A DNA stretch of 64,000 bases. It comes from Pseudomonadota bacterium (lineage in GTDB: Bacteria > Pseudomonadota > Gammaproteobacteria > Steroidobacterales > Steroidobacteraceae). Both the position numbers and the translations under genes were made by a program. Positions within the stretch are counted from its first letter, which is position 1. The number at the start of each line of letters is the position of its first letter. The DNA lies in the NCBI GenBank assembly GCA_003242685.1, contig QGVD01000009.1, positions 1-64,000 on the forward strand, in the 5' to 3' direction. This document shows, one piece after another, positions 51,232 to 60,420 of the stretch. The notes beneath the pieces were generated by a model, which made no database searches, had not been told where the DNA came from, and worked only from the letters and a program-made list of their open reading frames with translations.

Positions 51232-52650
51232 CTAACGCGCCGCCACGGCCGGCTCCCAGCCGCCGCCCAGCGCCTTGTATACGGCGATGAGGCTCGTCGC
51301 AGTCTCGGTGCGCGCCTGCGCGAGCCGGTCCTCCGCTTCGAGCAGAGTCCTTTCCGCGTCAAGCACTTGCAGAAAGTCGACTGCACCGTTCTCGAAGCGC
51401 AGCCGCGCGAGCCGTGCAGCGGTCGCGCTGGCCTGCGCCGCCTCCTGCGCATGCGTCAGCCGTTCCCGGGCTCGCGCGTGCGTGACGAGCGCGTTCTCCG
51501 TCTCCTCCAGCGCCCGGAGCACCGTCTGCTCATATTGAGAAAGCGCGGCATCGGCCCGCGCGCGAGCACCGGTGATGCGCGCGCGCACTCTGCCCAGATC
51601 GAGTGCCGCCCAGGAGATGCCTGGTGCCAGCACCGACGTATCCGTTCCGGACTCGCCCAGCTCGCCGAAGCTCGTGGCGACATAACCGACGCTTCCCGTG
51701 AAGGACACCCGCGGGAAAAGATCGGCGACCGCGACACCGATGCCGGCCGTCGCGGCCGCCAACTCCCGCTCCGCCACGCGAATGTCCGGGCGACGGCGCA
51801 ACAGTGTGCCCGGATCGCCGACGGCGGTGACCCGCGGCAAGGCCGGCAGCTCCGCGGGTGGGTCCAGCAGCTGGCGCAAGGCGGTGGGGGGACGCCCGGT
51901 AAGAACGCCGAGCCGATGGATGGAGCGCGCAAGCGCGGCTTCGAGCGGCGCGATCGTGGCGAGCGTCGCGCTGAGCTGAGCCTGTGCGCGTGAAGTGTCG
52001 AGCTCGGTGCCGCGACCGGCATCGAGCAGAGCCTGAGTGAGCTCGAGCGTTTCCCGCTGGTTGCGGACGTTCTGCCGCGCCACTTCGAGCTGCTGCTGCT
52101 GTCCGCGCAGCTCGAAGTACGTACGCGTGACTTCCGCGGTGACGATCACCAGCGCATCGCGCAGGCTCGCCTCAGCGGCGTCCGCCAGCGCATTGCTGCG
52201 CTCGACGCTGCGGCGGACGCGACCGAAGAAGTCGAGCTCCCAGAACGCGTCGAATCCCGCGTCGTACAGCTCCACGTCCCGATCGGGTGAGACGGCGAGC
52301 TGCGCGAGCGAGGCACGCTGATCCGTGTAACCGCCGCCGGCCGTGATGGTCGGCAGCAGATCGAGCCGCGTCTCACCGCGGATCGCGCGCGCCTCGACGA
52401 CCCGCGCGAGCGCGATGCGCAGGTCGTGGTTGGCGGCGAGCGCGTCGTCGACGAGCTGCTCGAGCAGCGGATCCTGGAACTGCTTCCAGAACGCGGCCGT
52501 GGCCTCTTCGTTCGTGTACACCTGCGGGTCGAGGTGCTCGAACTTCTCCGGCGCTTCCGTTTCCGGCGCGACGTAGTCGGGACCCACCGCACAGGCGACG
52601 AGCAGCGCTCCGAGCATCAGCACCAGCAGGTTGCGCGCGATAGTCCGCAC
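51232..52650 (-). CDS. Outer-membrane efflux lipoprotein (OprM/NodT family)
   Basis: Trimeric channel component of the RND pump. I chose the GTG at 52650: it follows AAAGGA and puts the lipobox LLVAC at residues 16-20 in a proper lipoprotein signal (NLLVLMLGALLVACAVGPDY). An ATG at 52695 overlapping the pump gene would add 15 polar residues before the signal. The 472-residue mature region shows the two homologous halves of OprM proteins (NHDLRIALARVVEARAIRGE, TYFELRGQQQQLEVAR; RRRPDIRVAERELAAATAGIG, LFPRVSFTGSVGY). It ends the pump genes proper, 32 bp before the kinase gene. Confidence 0.92.
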   Translation of the reverse strand: MRTIARNLLVLMLGALLVACAVGPDYVAPETEAPEKFEHLDPQVYTNEEATAAFWKQFQDPLLEQLVDDALAANHDLRIALARVVEARAIRGETRLDLLPTITAGGGYTDQRASLAQLAVSPDRDVELYDAGFDAFWELDFFGRVRRSVERSNALADAAEASLRDALVIVTAEVTRTYFELRGQQQQLEVARQNVRNQRETLELTQALLDAGRGTELDTSRAQAQLSATLATIAPLEAALARSIHRLGVLTGRPPTALRQLLDPPAELPALPRVTAVGDPGTLLRRRPDIRVAERELAAATAGIGVAVADLFPRVSFTGSVGYVATSFGELGESGTDTSVLAPGISWAALDLGRVRARITGARARADAALSQYEQTVLRALEETENALVTHARARERLTHAQEAAQASATAARLARLRFENGAVDFLQVLDAERTLLEAEDRLAQARTETATSLIAVYKALGGGWEPAVAAR

Positions 52651-52687
52651 TGACTGCCGTTCCTTTACCGAACCGGCTGCGAATGCT

Positions 52688-55600
52688 TCAGGCATGACTC
52701 ACCTCCGCGGCGCTGTCCTCGTCGCTTTCGGCGCTCTTCTTCCGTCGCTCCACGAGGCGCCGCATCACCACGAAGAAGACAGGGGTGAGGAAGAGACCGA
52801 CGAACGTCACGCCGATCATGCCGCTGAAGACCGCCGCGCCCATCGCGCGGCGCACTTCGGCACCGGCGCCTTCCGCCAGCACCAGCGGCACGACACCCAT
52901 GATGAACGCGAAGGACGTCATCAGGATCGGCCGCAGGCGCAGACGGGCGGCCTCGAGCACGGCGGACACGCGGTCTCGTCCCTGCTCCTGCAGGTGCCTC
53001 GCGAACTCCACGATGAGGATCGAGTTCTTCGCCGCGAGACCGGTGAGCACCAGGAAGCCGATCTGCGTGAAGATGTTGTTGTCGCCGCCCTGCAGGAGCA
53101 CGCCCGTGACGCCCGCGAGCAGCGCCATCGGCACGATCAGCACGATGGCGAGCGGGAGCGTGAGGCTCTCGTACTGCGCGGCGAGCACGAGGAACACCAG
53201 CAGCACGCACAGCGGGAAGATGAACATCGCCGTGTTGCCTGCCGTGACCTGCTGGTACGCGAGCTCCGTCCACTCGAACGTCATGCCCGAAGGCAGCGTC
53301 TCCTCGAGGATGCGCGCGATCGCGGACTGCGCCTCACCGGAGCTGTATCCCGGCGCCGGGCCGCCGCTGATGTCGGCAGCCTGGTAGGCGTTGAAGCGCT
53401 CGACGATCTCCGGCCCGAAGGACTCCTTCACGCTGACTACCGAGCCGAGCGGCACCATCTCGTCCCTGGCGTTCCGCGTCTTCAGCGTCAGGATGTCCTC
53501 CACCTGCGAGCGGAAGGGCGCATCGGCCTGCGCAACGACACGGTACGTGCGGCCGAAGCGGTTGAAGTCGTTCACGTACAGCGAGCCCAGATACACCTGC
53601 AGCGTCTGGAACACGTCCGTGAGCGCGACGTTCTGCCGCTTCACCTTCAGCCGATCGACGTCCACGTCGAGCTGCGGCACGTTGATCTGGTAGTTGGTGA
53701 AGACGCCCGCGAGCGCGGGATCCTGGTGCGCCTTGCCGATCGCTTCCTGCACGGCCGCGTACAGCGCCTCGGGACCGTGATTGGCGCGGTCCTGCACGTA
53801 CAGCTTGAAGCCGCCGAGCGTGCCGAGCCCCAGGACCGGCGGCGGCGGAAACACGGCGACATAGGCGTCCTGGATCTGACTCAGCTTCATGTTGAGCTGC
53901 TGAGCGATCGCTCCGGCCGAGAGCTCAGGCGACTGCCGCTCGTCGAAGCCCTCGAGCGGGAAGAACACGAGCCCCGAGCTCGAGCTCGCCGCGAAGCCGC
54001 TCGGCGACATGCCGGCGAACTGTACGGTGCCCGCGACGCCCGGCTGCGAGCGGGCGATCTCGCCCACCCGGCGCACGACTTCCTCCGTGCGGTCGATGGA
54101 CGCAGCCGGTGGAAGCTGCACGACGCCCACCAGGTACAGCTTGTCCTGCTGCGGGATGAACCCGGCCGGCACGGACGACAGCCCCAGCCACGCGAGCACC
54201 GAGAGCCCCGCGTACACGGTGAGCGCGATGCCCGTGCGGCGCACGGTGTGCGTCAGCGCGCGCGTATAGAGATTCCCCGCGGACTCGAAGCCGCGGTTGA
54301 AGCGGGCAAAAAAACGGCCCAGCACGCGATCCACCCCGCGCGAGAGCGCGTCCTTGCGCGCGCCGTGGCCCTTCAAGAGCAGCGCGGCGAGGGCGGGTGA
54401 GAGCGTCAGCGAGTTGAACGCCGAGATCACCGTCGAGAACGCGATGGTCAGCGCGAACTGCCGGTAGAACTGACCCGTCAATCCGCTGACGAAGGCCACC
54501 GGCACGAACACCGCGCAAAGGACCAGAGTGATGGCGATGATCGGACGGCTGACCTCGCTCATGGCGACCTTCGTCGCCTCGCGCGGAGCCAACCCACGCG
54601 CGATGTGGCGCTCGACGTTCTCCACCACGACGATGGCATCGTCCACCACGATGCCGATCGCGAGCACCAGGCCAAACAGTGAAAGCGTGTTGATCGAGAA
54701 GCCGAAGGCGTGCAGCACCGCAAAGGTGCCGATGACCGACACCGGCACGGCAACGAGCGGGATGATCGAGGCACGCCAGGTCTGGAGGAACAGAATGACC
54801 ACCAGCACCACGAGCGCGATGGCCTCGAGCAGCGTCTGGATCACCGCGTGGATGGACTGCCGCACGAAGACCGTCGGGTCGTAGACGATCTCGTAGCTCA
54901 TGCCGTCGGGGAAACGCTCGGCGAGCTCCGCCATCTTCTTGCGCACGGCGGAAGACAGCTCGAGCGCGTTTGCGCCCGGCGACAGGTAGATCGGGAGCGC
55001 GACGGCGTTCTGGTTGTTGAGGAGGCTGCGCAGCGCATAGGTCGCGGCGCCGAGCTCGACGCGCGCCACGTCGCGCAGCCGCACGACCTCGCCCTGCTCG
55101 CCGGTCTTGATGACGATGTCGGCGAACTGCTCCTCGTCCTCGAGGCGGCCCATCGCGTTCAGCGCGAGCTGAAACTCCGAGCCTTCCGCAGGCGGCGCGC
55201 CGATCTGGCCCGCCGCCACCTGCACGTTCTGCTCGCGGATGGCCGCGACGACGTCGCCGGTGGTGAGGTTCCGCGCGGCGAGCTTCTGCGGGTCGAGCCA
55301 GATCCGCATCGAGTAGTCGCCCGCGCCGAACACGCGGACGGCGCCCATGCCGGGGAGCCGCGCGAGCTCGTCGCGCACGTTGAGCACGGCGTAGTTGCGC
55401 AGGTAGAGCGAGTCGTAGCGCCCGTCGGGCGAGGTGAGGTGCACGACGAGCGTGAGGTCGGGCGAGCTCTTCTGCGTCGTGACGCCGAGCGCGCGCACTT
55501 CCTCCGGCAGACGCGGCAGCGCCTGCGCGACGCGGTTCTGCACTTGCACCTGCGCCCTGTCGATGTCGGTGCCGATGGCGAAGGTGATGGTGAGATTCAG

Positions 55601-55867
55601 CGTGCCGTCCATCGCGGCCTGCGATGACATGTAGATCATGTCCTCGACGCCGACGATCTCCTGCTCGAGGGGCGCGGCGACCGTCTCGGCGATCACCTTG
55701 GGGTTCGCGCCGGGATAGGACGCCGTCACCACCACCGAGGGCGGGACGACTTCGGGGTATTCGCTGATCGGCAGCCGGAAGATGGCGATCGCGCCGGCGA
55801 TCGTGATGAGCGCCGACAGGACCGCCGCGAAGACCGGCCGGTCGATGAAGTAGTTGGAGAACTTCAT
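52688..55867 (-). CDS. RND multidrug efflux permease (HAE1/AcrB-MexF type)
   Basis: Proton-driven inner-membrane pump of 1059 residues, the normal length. The N-terminus (MKFSNYFIDRPVFAAVLSAL) and helix-4 proton relay (GIVVDDAIVVVENVERH, with the paired Asp) are typical of HAE1, as are FIPQQDKLYLVGVVQLPPAAS and the repeat-two helix SILIVEFARHLQEQG. The paired Asp and hydrophobic binding region mark a drug pump rather than a heavy-metal CusA type. The start overlaps the adaptor stop by 4 bp. The Phe-rich LVFFPLEGFDER is like MexF. Confidence 0.95.
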   Translation of the reverse strand: MKFSNYFIDRPVFAAVLSALITIAGAIAIFRLPISEYPEVVPPSVVVTASYPGANPKVIAETVAAPLEQEIVGVEDMIYMSSQAAMDGTLNLTITFAIGTDIDRAQVQVQNRVAQALPRLPEEVRALGVTTQKSSPDLTLVVHLTSPDGRYDSLYLRNYAVLNVRDELARLPGMGAVRVFGAGDYSMRIWLDPQKLAARNLTTGDVVAAIREQNVQVAAGQIGAPPAEGSEFQLALNAMGRLEDEEQFADIVIKTGEQGEVVRLRDVARVELGAATYALRSLLNNQNAVALPIYLSPGANALELSSAVRKKMAELAERFPDGMSYEIVYDPTVFVRQSIHAVIQTLLEAIALVVLVVILFLQTWRASIIPLVAVPVSVIGTFAVLHAFGFSINTLSLFGLVLAIGIVVDDAIVVVENVERHIARGLAPREATKVAMSEVSRPIIAITLVLCAVFVPVAFVSGLTGQFYRQFALTIAFSTVISAFNSLTLSPALAALLLKGHGARKDALSRGVDRVLGRFFARFNRGFESAGNLYTRALTHTVRRTGIALTVYAGLSVLAWLGLSSVPAGFIPQQDKLYLVGVVQLPPAASIDRTEEVVRRVGEIARSQPGVAGTVQFAGMSPSGFAASSSSGLVFFPLEGFDERQSPELSAGAIAQQLNMKLSQIQDAYVAVFPPPPVLGLGTLGGFKLYVQDRANHGPEALYAAVQEAIGKAHQDPALAGVFTNYQINVPQLDVDVDRLKVKRQNVALTDVFQTLQVYLGSLYVNDFNRFGRTYRVVAQADAPFRSQVEDILTLKTRNARDEMVPLGSVVSVKESFGPEIVERFNAYQAADISGGPAPGYSSGEAQSAIARILEETLPSGMTFEWTELAYQQVTAGNTAMFIFPLCVLLVFLVLAAQYESLTLPLAIVLIVPMALLAGVTGVLLQGGDNNIFTQIGFLVLTGLAAKNSILIVEFARHLQEQGRDRVSAVLEAARLRLRPILMTSFAFIMGVVPLVLAEGAGAEVRRAMGAAVFSGMIGVTFVGLFLTPVFFVVMRRLVERRKKSAESDEDSAAEVSHA

Positions 55868-57042
55868 TGTCTGGATTCCGTGGTGCGGGCCACGAGGTCA
55901 GTGCGCGAGCCGCGCGGACCCATGGCGACGAGCTGCGGGGTGATCGGCGTGCCGGGACGCACGCGCATCAGGCCGTTGACGACGATCATGTCGTCCGGTG
56001 AGAGGCCTTCGCGTACCACGCGCAGACCGTCCACCAGCGGACCCAGCTTCACCGGCCGGTACTCGACCGTGTTGTTCTCGCCGACGACGAGCACGTACTT
56101 GATGCTCTGATCGGTGCCGATGGCGCTGTCGTTGACGAGCACCGCCTCGTAAGGCGCGCTGCCGACCAGCTTCACGCGCGCGAACATGCCGGGCGTGAAG
56201 CGCCGCTCACCGTTCTCGAGCAGGCCGCGCGCGCGGATCGTGCCCGTCGCGGGATCGAGCGCGTTGTCGATGAAGACCATCACGCCCTCGTGCGGATGGC
56301 CCGTCTCGCCGGCGAGACCGACCCACAGCGGAACGCGCGCATCGCGCGGGCGCGCCTGACCGTTCTGGCGCGCGAGCTCGAGGTACCGCAGATACGCCCG
56401 CTCATCGCCCTCGAATTCCACGTAGATGGGATCGATGGAAACGACGGTCGTGAGAAGCGTCTCGCCCGTGCGCACGTGGTTGCCCGCGGTGATGTACGCA
56501 CGGCCGACCACGCCCGAGATGGGCGAGCGCACGCGCGTGAAGGTGAGATCGAGCCTGGCGGCGTCCACGGCCGCCTCGGCCGCCTGCAGGTTCGCGAGCG
56601 CCTGCTCGGAACCGGCCACGCGCGCGTCGAACTCCTCCTGCGAGATGGCGCGGACGGCAAGGAGCTTCTCGGCGCGTGCGCGCTCGGAGCGTGCCAGCTC
56701 GAGCTGTGTGCGGGCGCGCGCCAGCTCCGCCTTCGCGTGCTTGAGCGCCGCCTCGTACGGACGCGGATCGATGACGAAGAGCACGTCGCCCTTCTCCACC
56801 TCGCGGCCTTCCTCGAAGTTGACCTGCGTGATGTAGCCCGACACGCGCGGGCGCACCTCGACGCGCTCGACCGCCTCGAAGCGGCCCGTGAACTCGTCGA
56901 AATCCGTGACTTCGCGGGTCAGCACTTTCGCCACTTCGACCTGCGGCGGCTGTGCGGGCGCCGGTGCGGCTTCGTTACGGGCGCACGCGGCCAGGCCCAG
57001 CGCGAGCGTGAAGAGAGCGGCAGATACGAAGAAGCGATGCAT
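55864..57042 (-). CDS. RND efflux periplasmic adaptor lipoprotein (AcrA/MexE type)
   Basis: A 392-residue membrane-fusion protein with a lipoprotein signal (AALFTLALGLAACARN). The lipoyl halves are EAVERVEVRPRVSGYITQV and FTRVRSPISGVVGRAYITAGN, joined by a coiled-coil hairpin (KHAKAELARARTQLELARSE), followed by beta-barrel and membrane-proximal domains. It is the first gene of a six-gene leftward set. It diverges from the LpxR-like gene across 206 bp containing an inverted repeat. No dedicated TetR or LysR regulator is present, leaving the downstream two-component genes as the likely control. Confidence 0.94.
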   Translation of the reverse strand: MHRFFVSAALFTLALGLAACARNEAAPAPAQPPQVEVAKVLTREVTDFDEFTGRFEAVERVEVRPRVSGYITQVNFEEGREVEKGDVLFVIDPRPYEAALKHAKAELARARTQLELARSERARAEKLLAVRAISQEEFDARVAGSEQALANLQAAEAAVDAARLDLTFTRVRSPISGVVGRAYITAGNHVRTGETLLTTVVSIDPIYVEFEGDERAYLRYLELARQNGQARPRDARVPLWVGLAGETGHPHEGVMVFIDNALDPATGTIRARGLLENGERRFTPGMFARVKLVGSAPYEAVLVNDSAIGTDQSIKYVLVVGENNTVEYRPVKLGPLVDGLRVVREGLSPDDMIVVNGLMRVRPGTPITPQLVAMGPRGSRTDLVARTTESRQ

Positions 57043-57169
57043 GGAACCTCCCCATCCTGAAGAGCGGACCGAGTCCGTCGGCTGTCTACATGCGCAATTG
57101 TGAGAAATACGGGCTCACACACCCATTCGCCGGGTGGAGGGTTACATGCGTTTCCGGCGGGAGGTTCGG

Positions 57170-57200
57170 CTCTCTCTCAAAAGAGAGAGGCTCTCTCTCA
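57170..57200. promoter_or_regulatory. CT-rich inverted and direct repeat in the divergent RND/LpxR promoter region
   Basis: CTCTCTC (57172-57178), AAAA, GAGAGAG (57183-57189) forms a palindrome, and GCTCTCTCTCA occurs twice (57169-57179 and 57190-57200). It lies about 50 bp before the LpxR-like start and 130 bp from the adaptor start. It could be an operator or an mRNA hairpin; no matching regulator is known. Confidence 0.4.
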
Positions 57201-57248
57201 CTACCGGCAGATTCAGCGGAAATCGGGCCGTAACTAACATTCCGCATC

Positions 57249-58343
57249 ATGGAGAAGGCCCGGATCACGCACGTGCTTGTGACGCTCGCGGCGCTCGCGG
57301 TTTCCACCGCTGCGCAGGGCGAAGAGCGCATGCGCGAGACGTTCGATCCGCTCACGCTCACCGAGCCGCGCGGCGTCTCGGTTCAGCTCGACAACGATCT
57401 CTTCTCCGGTGCGCACCGCGACCAGGACTACAGCTGGGGCGTCGCGGTCACCTTCGCCTCGCCCGAAGGGCAGCGCATTGCCGCGCCCTTCGACGCGGTT
57501 CGCGCGAGGCTCGAATCCTGGTTGACCCCCCCGCGGCTTGCTGCGACAGGGACGTTGCAGCAGTCGCACGCTCTGCAGGTGGGTCTGCTGGGCATGACGC
57601 CGAGCACCCTGCGCTCGGCGGATCCGCTGCCGGACGATCGGCCCTATGCGAGCCTGCTCTTCATGAGCACCGCCGAGATGAGCGTGCTCGAGGACATCGG
57701 CCGCGCGCGCTTCACCAGCTTCACGGTGGGCGCGCTGGGGCTGAAGCTCGCCGAGACGCTCCACCGCGGCGTCCACAAGGCAGTGGGCAACGAGGTGCCG
57801 CTCGGCTGGGAGCACCAGATTGCTGACGGCGGCGAGCCGACGTTCCGTTACGTGCACGCCGAGCAGTGGCTGCTCGGGCACCTCGACGGCGAGTACGCCA
57901 ATCAGCCAGAGCTCAAATTCACCGCGAGTGGCAGCGCGGGCTACATCACCGAAGGCAGCGTTGCATTCTCCGGCCGCTGGGGCCGCATCCGCACACCGTG
58001 GTGGAGCTTCGCGCCCGAGCTCGCCGACTACACCGTCGCGCCCGTCGCACCGAGAGTCGAGCGTGGAGCGTCCGGTCTTTCCGAGTGGTTCTTCTTCGCG
58101 GGAGCCCGGCTCAAGGCGCGCGCCTACAACGCGCTCCTGCAGGGACAGTTCCGCGACAGCGACGTGAGAGTCTCGAGCGGCGATCTCGCGCGCCTGCAGG
58201 CCGAAGGATGGATCGGGCTCTCCGCCACGTGGTCGGACCTCCGACTCACGTACACCGTCCGCTACGCCTCGCGCGAGATGACCCGCGAGCCCGGCGCACG
58301 CTCGCTCATCTGGGCGGGCGTGAGCGTCGAGAAGTCCTTCTGA
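57249..58343 (+). CDS. LpxR-like outer-membrane lipid A deacylase family (DUF2219)
   Basis: A 364-residue beta-barrel protein with a signal peptide (VLVTLAALAVSTAAQGEE). The N-terminal strand QLDNDLFSGAHRDQDYSWGV corresponds to the LpxR ENDxF...D..YT.G signature, and DDRPYASLLFMST and VPLGWEHQIADGGEP to later family segments; it ends in VSVEKSF with a terminal Phe suited to barrel assembly. LpxR removes the 3'-acyloxyacyl chain of lipid A. The first motif residue is Asp rather than Glu, so activity should be checked. Transcribed away from the RND operon; the next gene starts 18 bp downstream. Confidence 0.8.
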   Translation: MEKARITHVLVTLAALAVSTAAQGEERMRETFDPLTLTEPRGVSVQLDNDLFSGAHRDQDYSWGVAVTFASPEGQRIAAPFDAVRARLESWLTPPRLAATGTLQQSHALQVGLLGMTPSTLRSADPLPDDRPYASLLFMSTAEMSVLEDIGRARFTSFTVGALGLKLAETLHRGVHKAVGNEVPLGWEHQIADGGEPTFRYVHAEQWLLGHLDGEYANQPELKFTASGSAGYITEGSVAFSGRWGRIRTPWWSFAPELADYTVAPVAPRVERGASGLSEWFFFAGARLKARAYNALLQGQFRDSDVRVSSGDLARLQAEGWIGLSATWSDLRLTYTVRYASREMTREPGARSLIWAGVSVEKSF

Positions 58344-58361
58344 TTACCGTTCGTCGACAGG

Positions 58362-58943
58362 ATGAAGGACGCGGCGGTCTACATCATCCACGGCTACCTG
58401 GCCTCACCGTCGCATCACTGGTTTCCCTGGCTGAAACGGCAGCTCGCGGCCGAAGGCGCACAGGTCTTCGTGCCGCCGATGCCCGATCCCGAGCACCCGG
58501 ACCCGGCCGAGTGGATCGAGTTCCTCGATGCGAACGTGCATACGCACGACGAGCGCACCTTCTTCGTCGCTCACGGTCTCGGGTGCATCGCGCTGCTCCG
58601 TCACCTCGAGCGCGTGTCGGCGGACACACGGATCGGCGGCCTCGTGCTCGTCTCCGGTTTCTCCGAGCCGCTGCCGGGGCTGCCGCTCCTCGATGCGTTC
58701 ACGCTCGACGGCTACGACGTGGAGCACATCACCCGCATCGCGCCACGGCGCACGGTGCTCGCTGCGCTCGATGATTCCATCGTGCCGTATGCCCACAGCG
58801 AGCGCCTGAGCCGCGAGCTGCGGGCGAAGCTCGTGACGCTCCCAACCGGCGGCCATTTCCTCGAGAGCGACGGCTTCACCGAGCTGCCGGTCGCGCTCAA
58901 CGAGCTCGAGTCGATGATCGCCGACCGCCGGCGAACGCATTGA
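58362..58943 (+). CDS. RBBP9/YdeN-family alpha/beta hydrolase lacking the nucleophile serine
   Basis: A 193-residue cytoplasmic protein of the RBBP9 serine-hydrolase family: YIIHGYLASPSHHWFPWLK, PPMPDPEHPDPAEWIEFL, then the nucleophile elbow and the acid-His region (ALDDSIVPYAHSERL, TGGHFLESDGF). The elbow, normally VxHSLGC, reads VAHGLGC: the catalytic Ser codon is GGT (Gly). Asp and His remain. It is therefore probably not a serine hydrolase as read, perhaps a binding protein or a single-base mutant. It follows the LpxR-like gene by 18 bp. Confidence 0.85.
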   Translation: MKDAAVYIIHGYLASPSHHWFPWLKRQLAAEGAQVFVPPMPDPEHPDPAEWIEFLDANVHTHDERTFFVAHGLGCIALLRHLERVSADTRIGGLVLVSGFSEPLPGLPLLDAFTLDGYDVEHITRIAPRRTVLAALDDSIVPYAHSERLSRELRAKLVTLPTGGHFLESDGFTELPVALNELESMIADRRRTH

Positions 58944-58977
58944 CCTCTTTCCATTCGTTGCCGGGAGTCGAAGAAAG

Positions 58978-59319
58978 ATGAGTGCGTCATCGCCGTCACC
59001 GCCTGCAGAGCACGTCTTCCGCGTCGACCGGTTCGTCGTGCCGTCGTCCGCGCGCGAAGAGTTTCTCGCGCGCGTGCGCGAGACCCACGAGCTGCTGCGC
59101 ACCCAGCCCGGCTTCGTGCGCGATCTCCTGCTCGAACGCACCGCGGCTCCCGGGGAGCACGTCTTCATCACGCTCGCCGAATGGGAGAGCGAAGCCGCCA
59201 TCGAGAACGCCGCGATGGCCGTCCAGGCCATGCGCCAGAAGACCGGTTTCGATCCCAAGGAGATGTTCGCCCGGCTCGGCATCGAGGCCGAGATCACCAC
59301 CTATCGAGCGGTGGAATAG
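58978..59319 (+). CDS. Antibiotic-biosynthesis-monooxygenase (ABM) fold protein
   Basis: A 113-residue protein with the ABM/dimeric alpha-beta-barrel pattern: VFRVDRFVVPSSAREEFLARV, LLRTQPGFVRDLLLER, HVFITLAEWESEAAIENA. Such proteins act as small cofactor-free oxygenases or dimerisation modules. It follows the RBBP9-like gene by 34 bp with AAGAAAG before the ATG. It may belong to the same transcript, or functionally to the cupin locus downstream. Specific activity is unknown. Confidence 0.8.
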   Translation: MSASSPSPPAEHVFRVDRFVVPSSAREEFLARVRETHELLRTQPGFVRDLLLERTAAPGEHVFITLAEWESEAAIENAAMAVQAMRQKTGFDPKEMFARLGIEAEITTYRAVE

Positions 59320-59458
59320 GGCGGGCGGTAGCGCGCCTGACGCCGGATTCTCCCGCGTCACAGCCGCCGCAACGCCAGCCGTCCGACAAGCGCATTCCGG
59401 AACTGCCGGCCGGGTATCGGGCCGGCCGGATCGGAAGGCATCGCCTCGCGCCGTCATT

Positions 59459-59487
59459 GTGTGTCAAATAAAATTGTCCTACACTAT
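59459..59487 (+). promoter_or_regulatory. Candidate promoter and GntR operator upstream of the cupin gene
   Basis: TTGTGT (59459-59464), a 17-bp spacer and CACTAT (59482-59487) make a plausible promoter in an AT-rich island. TTGTCCTACAC (59474-59484) overlaps it and matches the FadR-type GntR consensus TNGTNNNACNA except at the last base. The site is 65 bp before the cupin start. Confidence 0.45.
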
Positions 59488-59548
59488 TGCACGAGAGAAC
59501 GTGCCCGCGGCCGCGGGATTCCATATTCGCGATCAGGGGAACACAGCG

Positions 59549-60403
59549 ATGCTCATTGCACATCGAGACAGTGCACCGACGCGCGGAGGGTACGCGCATC
59601 GTCCGGGCGGGATCAGCTTCATCGCGCTTCTGCAGGGGGAGCCCGGTGCGATCGACAATTTCGACCTGTCGATAGCGATCAGCACCGACGACTTCTTCAC
59701 GCCGCGGCACCGTCACAACTTCGACCAGGTGCGGTTCATGCTGCAGGGGGAGTTCAGCTTCGACAAGGGACGGGTGCAGCGTCCCGGGCAGCTGAGCTAC
59801 TTCGGCGAAGGCACGTACTACCAGCAGAAGGGCGTCGGCTACAGCGAGACTCTGCTGCTACAATGCGCCGGCGCGAGCGGCAGCGGTTACATGGGTTTCG
59901 AGCTTCTTTATAAGAAGGGGCACGAGCTGGCCCAGCGCGGGAAGTTCGAAGACGGCGTGTACACCTGGTACGACGAGAAGGGTGTCAAGCACAACGTGGA
60001 CGGCTACCAGGCGGTCTGGGAGGCGGTGTACGGCCGCAAGCTCGAATACCCCGAGCCGCGGTACGAGGGAGCGGTGATCATCAATCCTGAGAGCTACGCA
60101 TGGGTTCCCGTGGCGGGCTCGCCGGGAGTCGCGGTGCGCGAGCTGGCCACGTTCCACGAACGAGGGCTGTCGGCAGGTCAGCTGCGGCTCGATGCGGGCG
60201 CGAGTCACCGCGTGACCGGTACTCCCGCGGTCAATCTGCTCTTCGTGCTCGAAGGCTCGGGTACCGTCGACGGTCAGCCGATCCGCCGCCATTCGGCGGT
60301 GAAGGTCGAGCGTGGCGAATCCGTGCTCGTGTCCGCGGCGGAGCCGCTCGTTCTGCAGCGCTTCCGTCTGCCGTGCTTCGATCAGGCACTGGCAGTGGCC
60401 TGA
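59549..60403 (+). CDS. Bicupin-like protein of a GntR-linked catabolic locus
   Basis: A 284-residue cytoplasmic protein with two cupin-like halves. The first (about 20-110) keeps a His cluster in TPRHRHNFDQVRFMLQGEF, followed by PGQLSYFGEGTYYQ; the second (about 190-280) has LRLDAGASHRVTG and LLFVLEGSGTVDGQ with few metal ligands. It could be a metal-dependent dioxygenase or isomerase, or a binding protein. The ATG at 59549 follows CAGGGGA. The GntR regulator gene starts 17 bp downstream, so the two share a transcript. The substrate is unknown. Confidence 0.78.
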   Translation: MLIAHRDSAPTRGGYAHRPGGISFIALLQGEPGAIDNFDLSIAISTDDFFTPRHRHNFDQVRFMLQGEFSFDKGRVQRPGQLSYFGEGTYYQQKGVGYSETLLLQCAGASGSGYMGFELLYKKGHELAQRGKFEDGVYTWYDEKGVKHNVDGYQAVWEAVYGRKLEYPEPRYEGAVIINPESYAWVPVAGSPGVAVRELATFHERGLSAGQLRLDAGASHRVTGTPAVNLLFVLEGSGTVDGQPIRRHSAVKVERGESVLVSAAEPLVLQRFRLPCFDQALAVA

Positions 60404-60420
60404 GAGGAGCAGCACCCCGC

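Noticed and set aside
52650..52695. Start of the outer-membrane channel at 52695 (ATG overlapping the RND gene)
   Set aside because: It adds 15 polar residues before the lipoprotein signal; the GTG at 52650 has a ribosome site and puts the lipobox Cys at residue 20.
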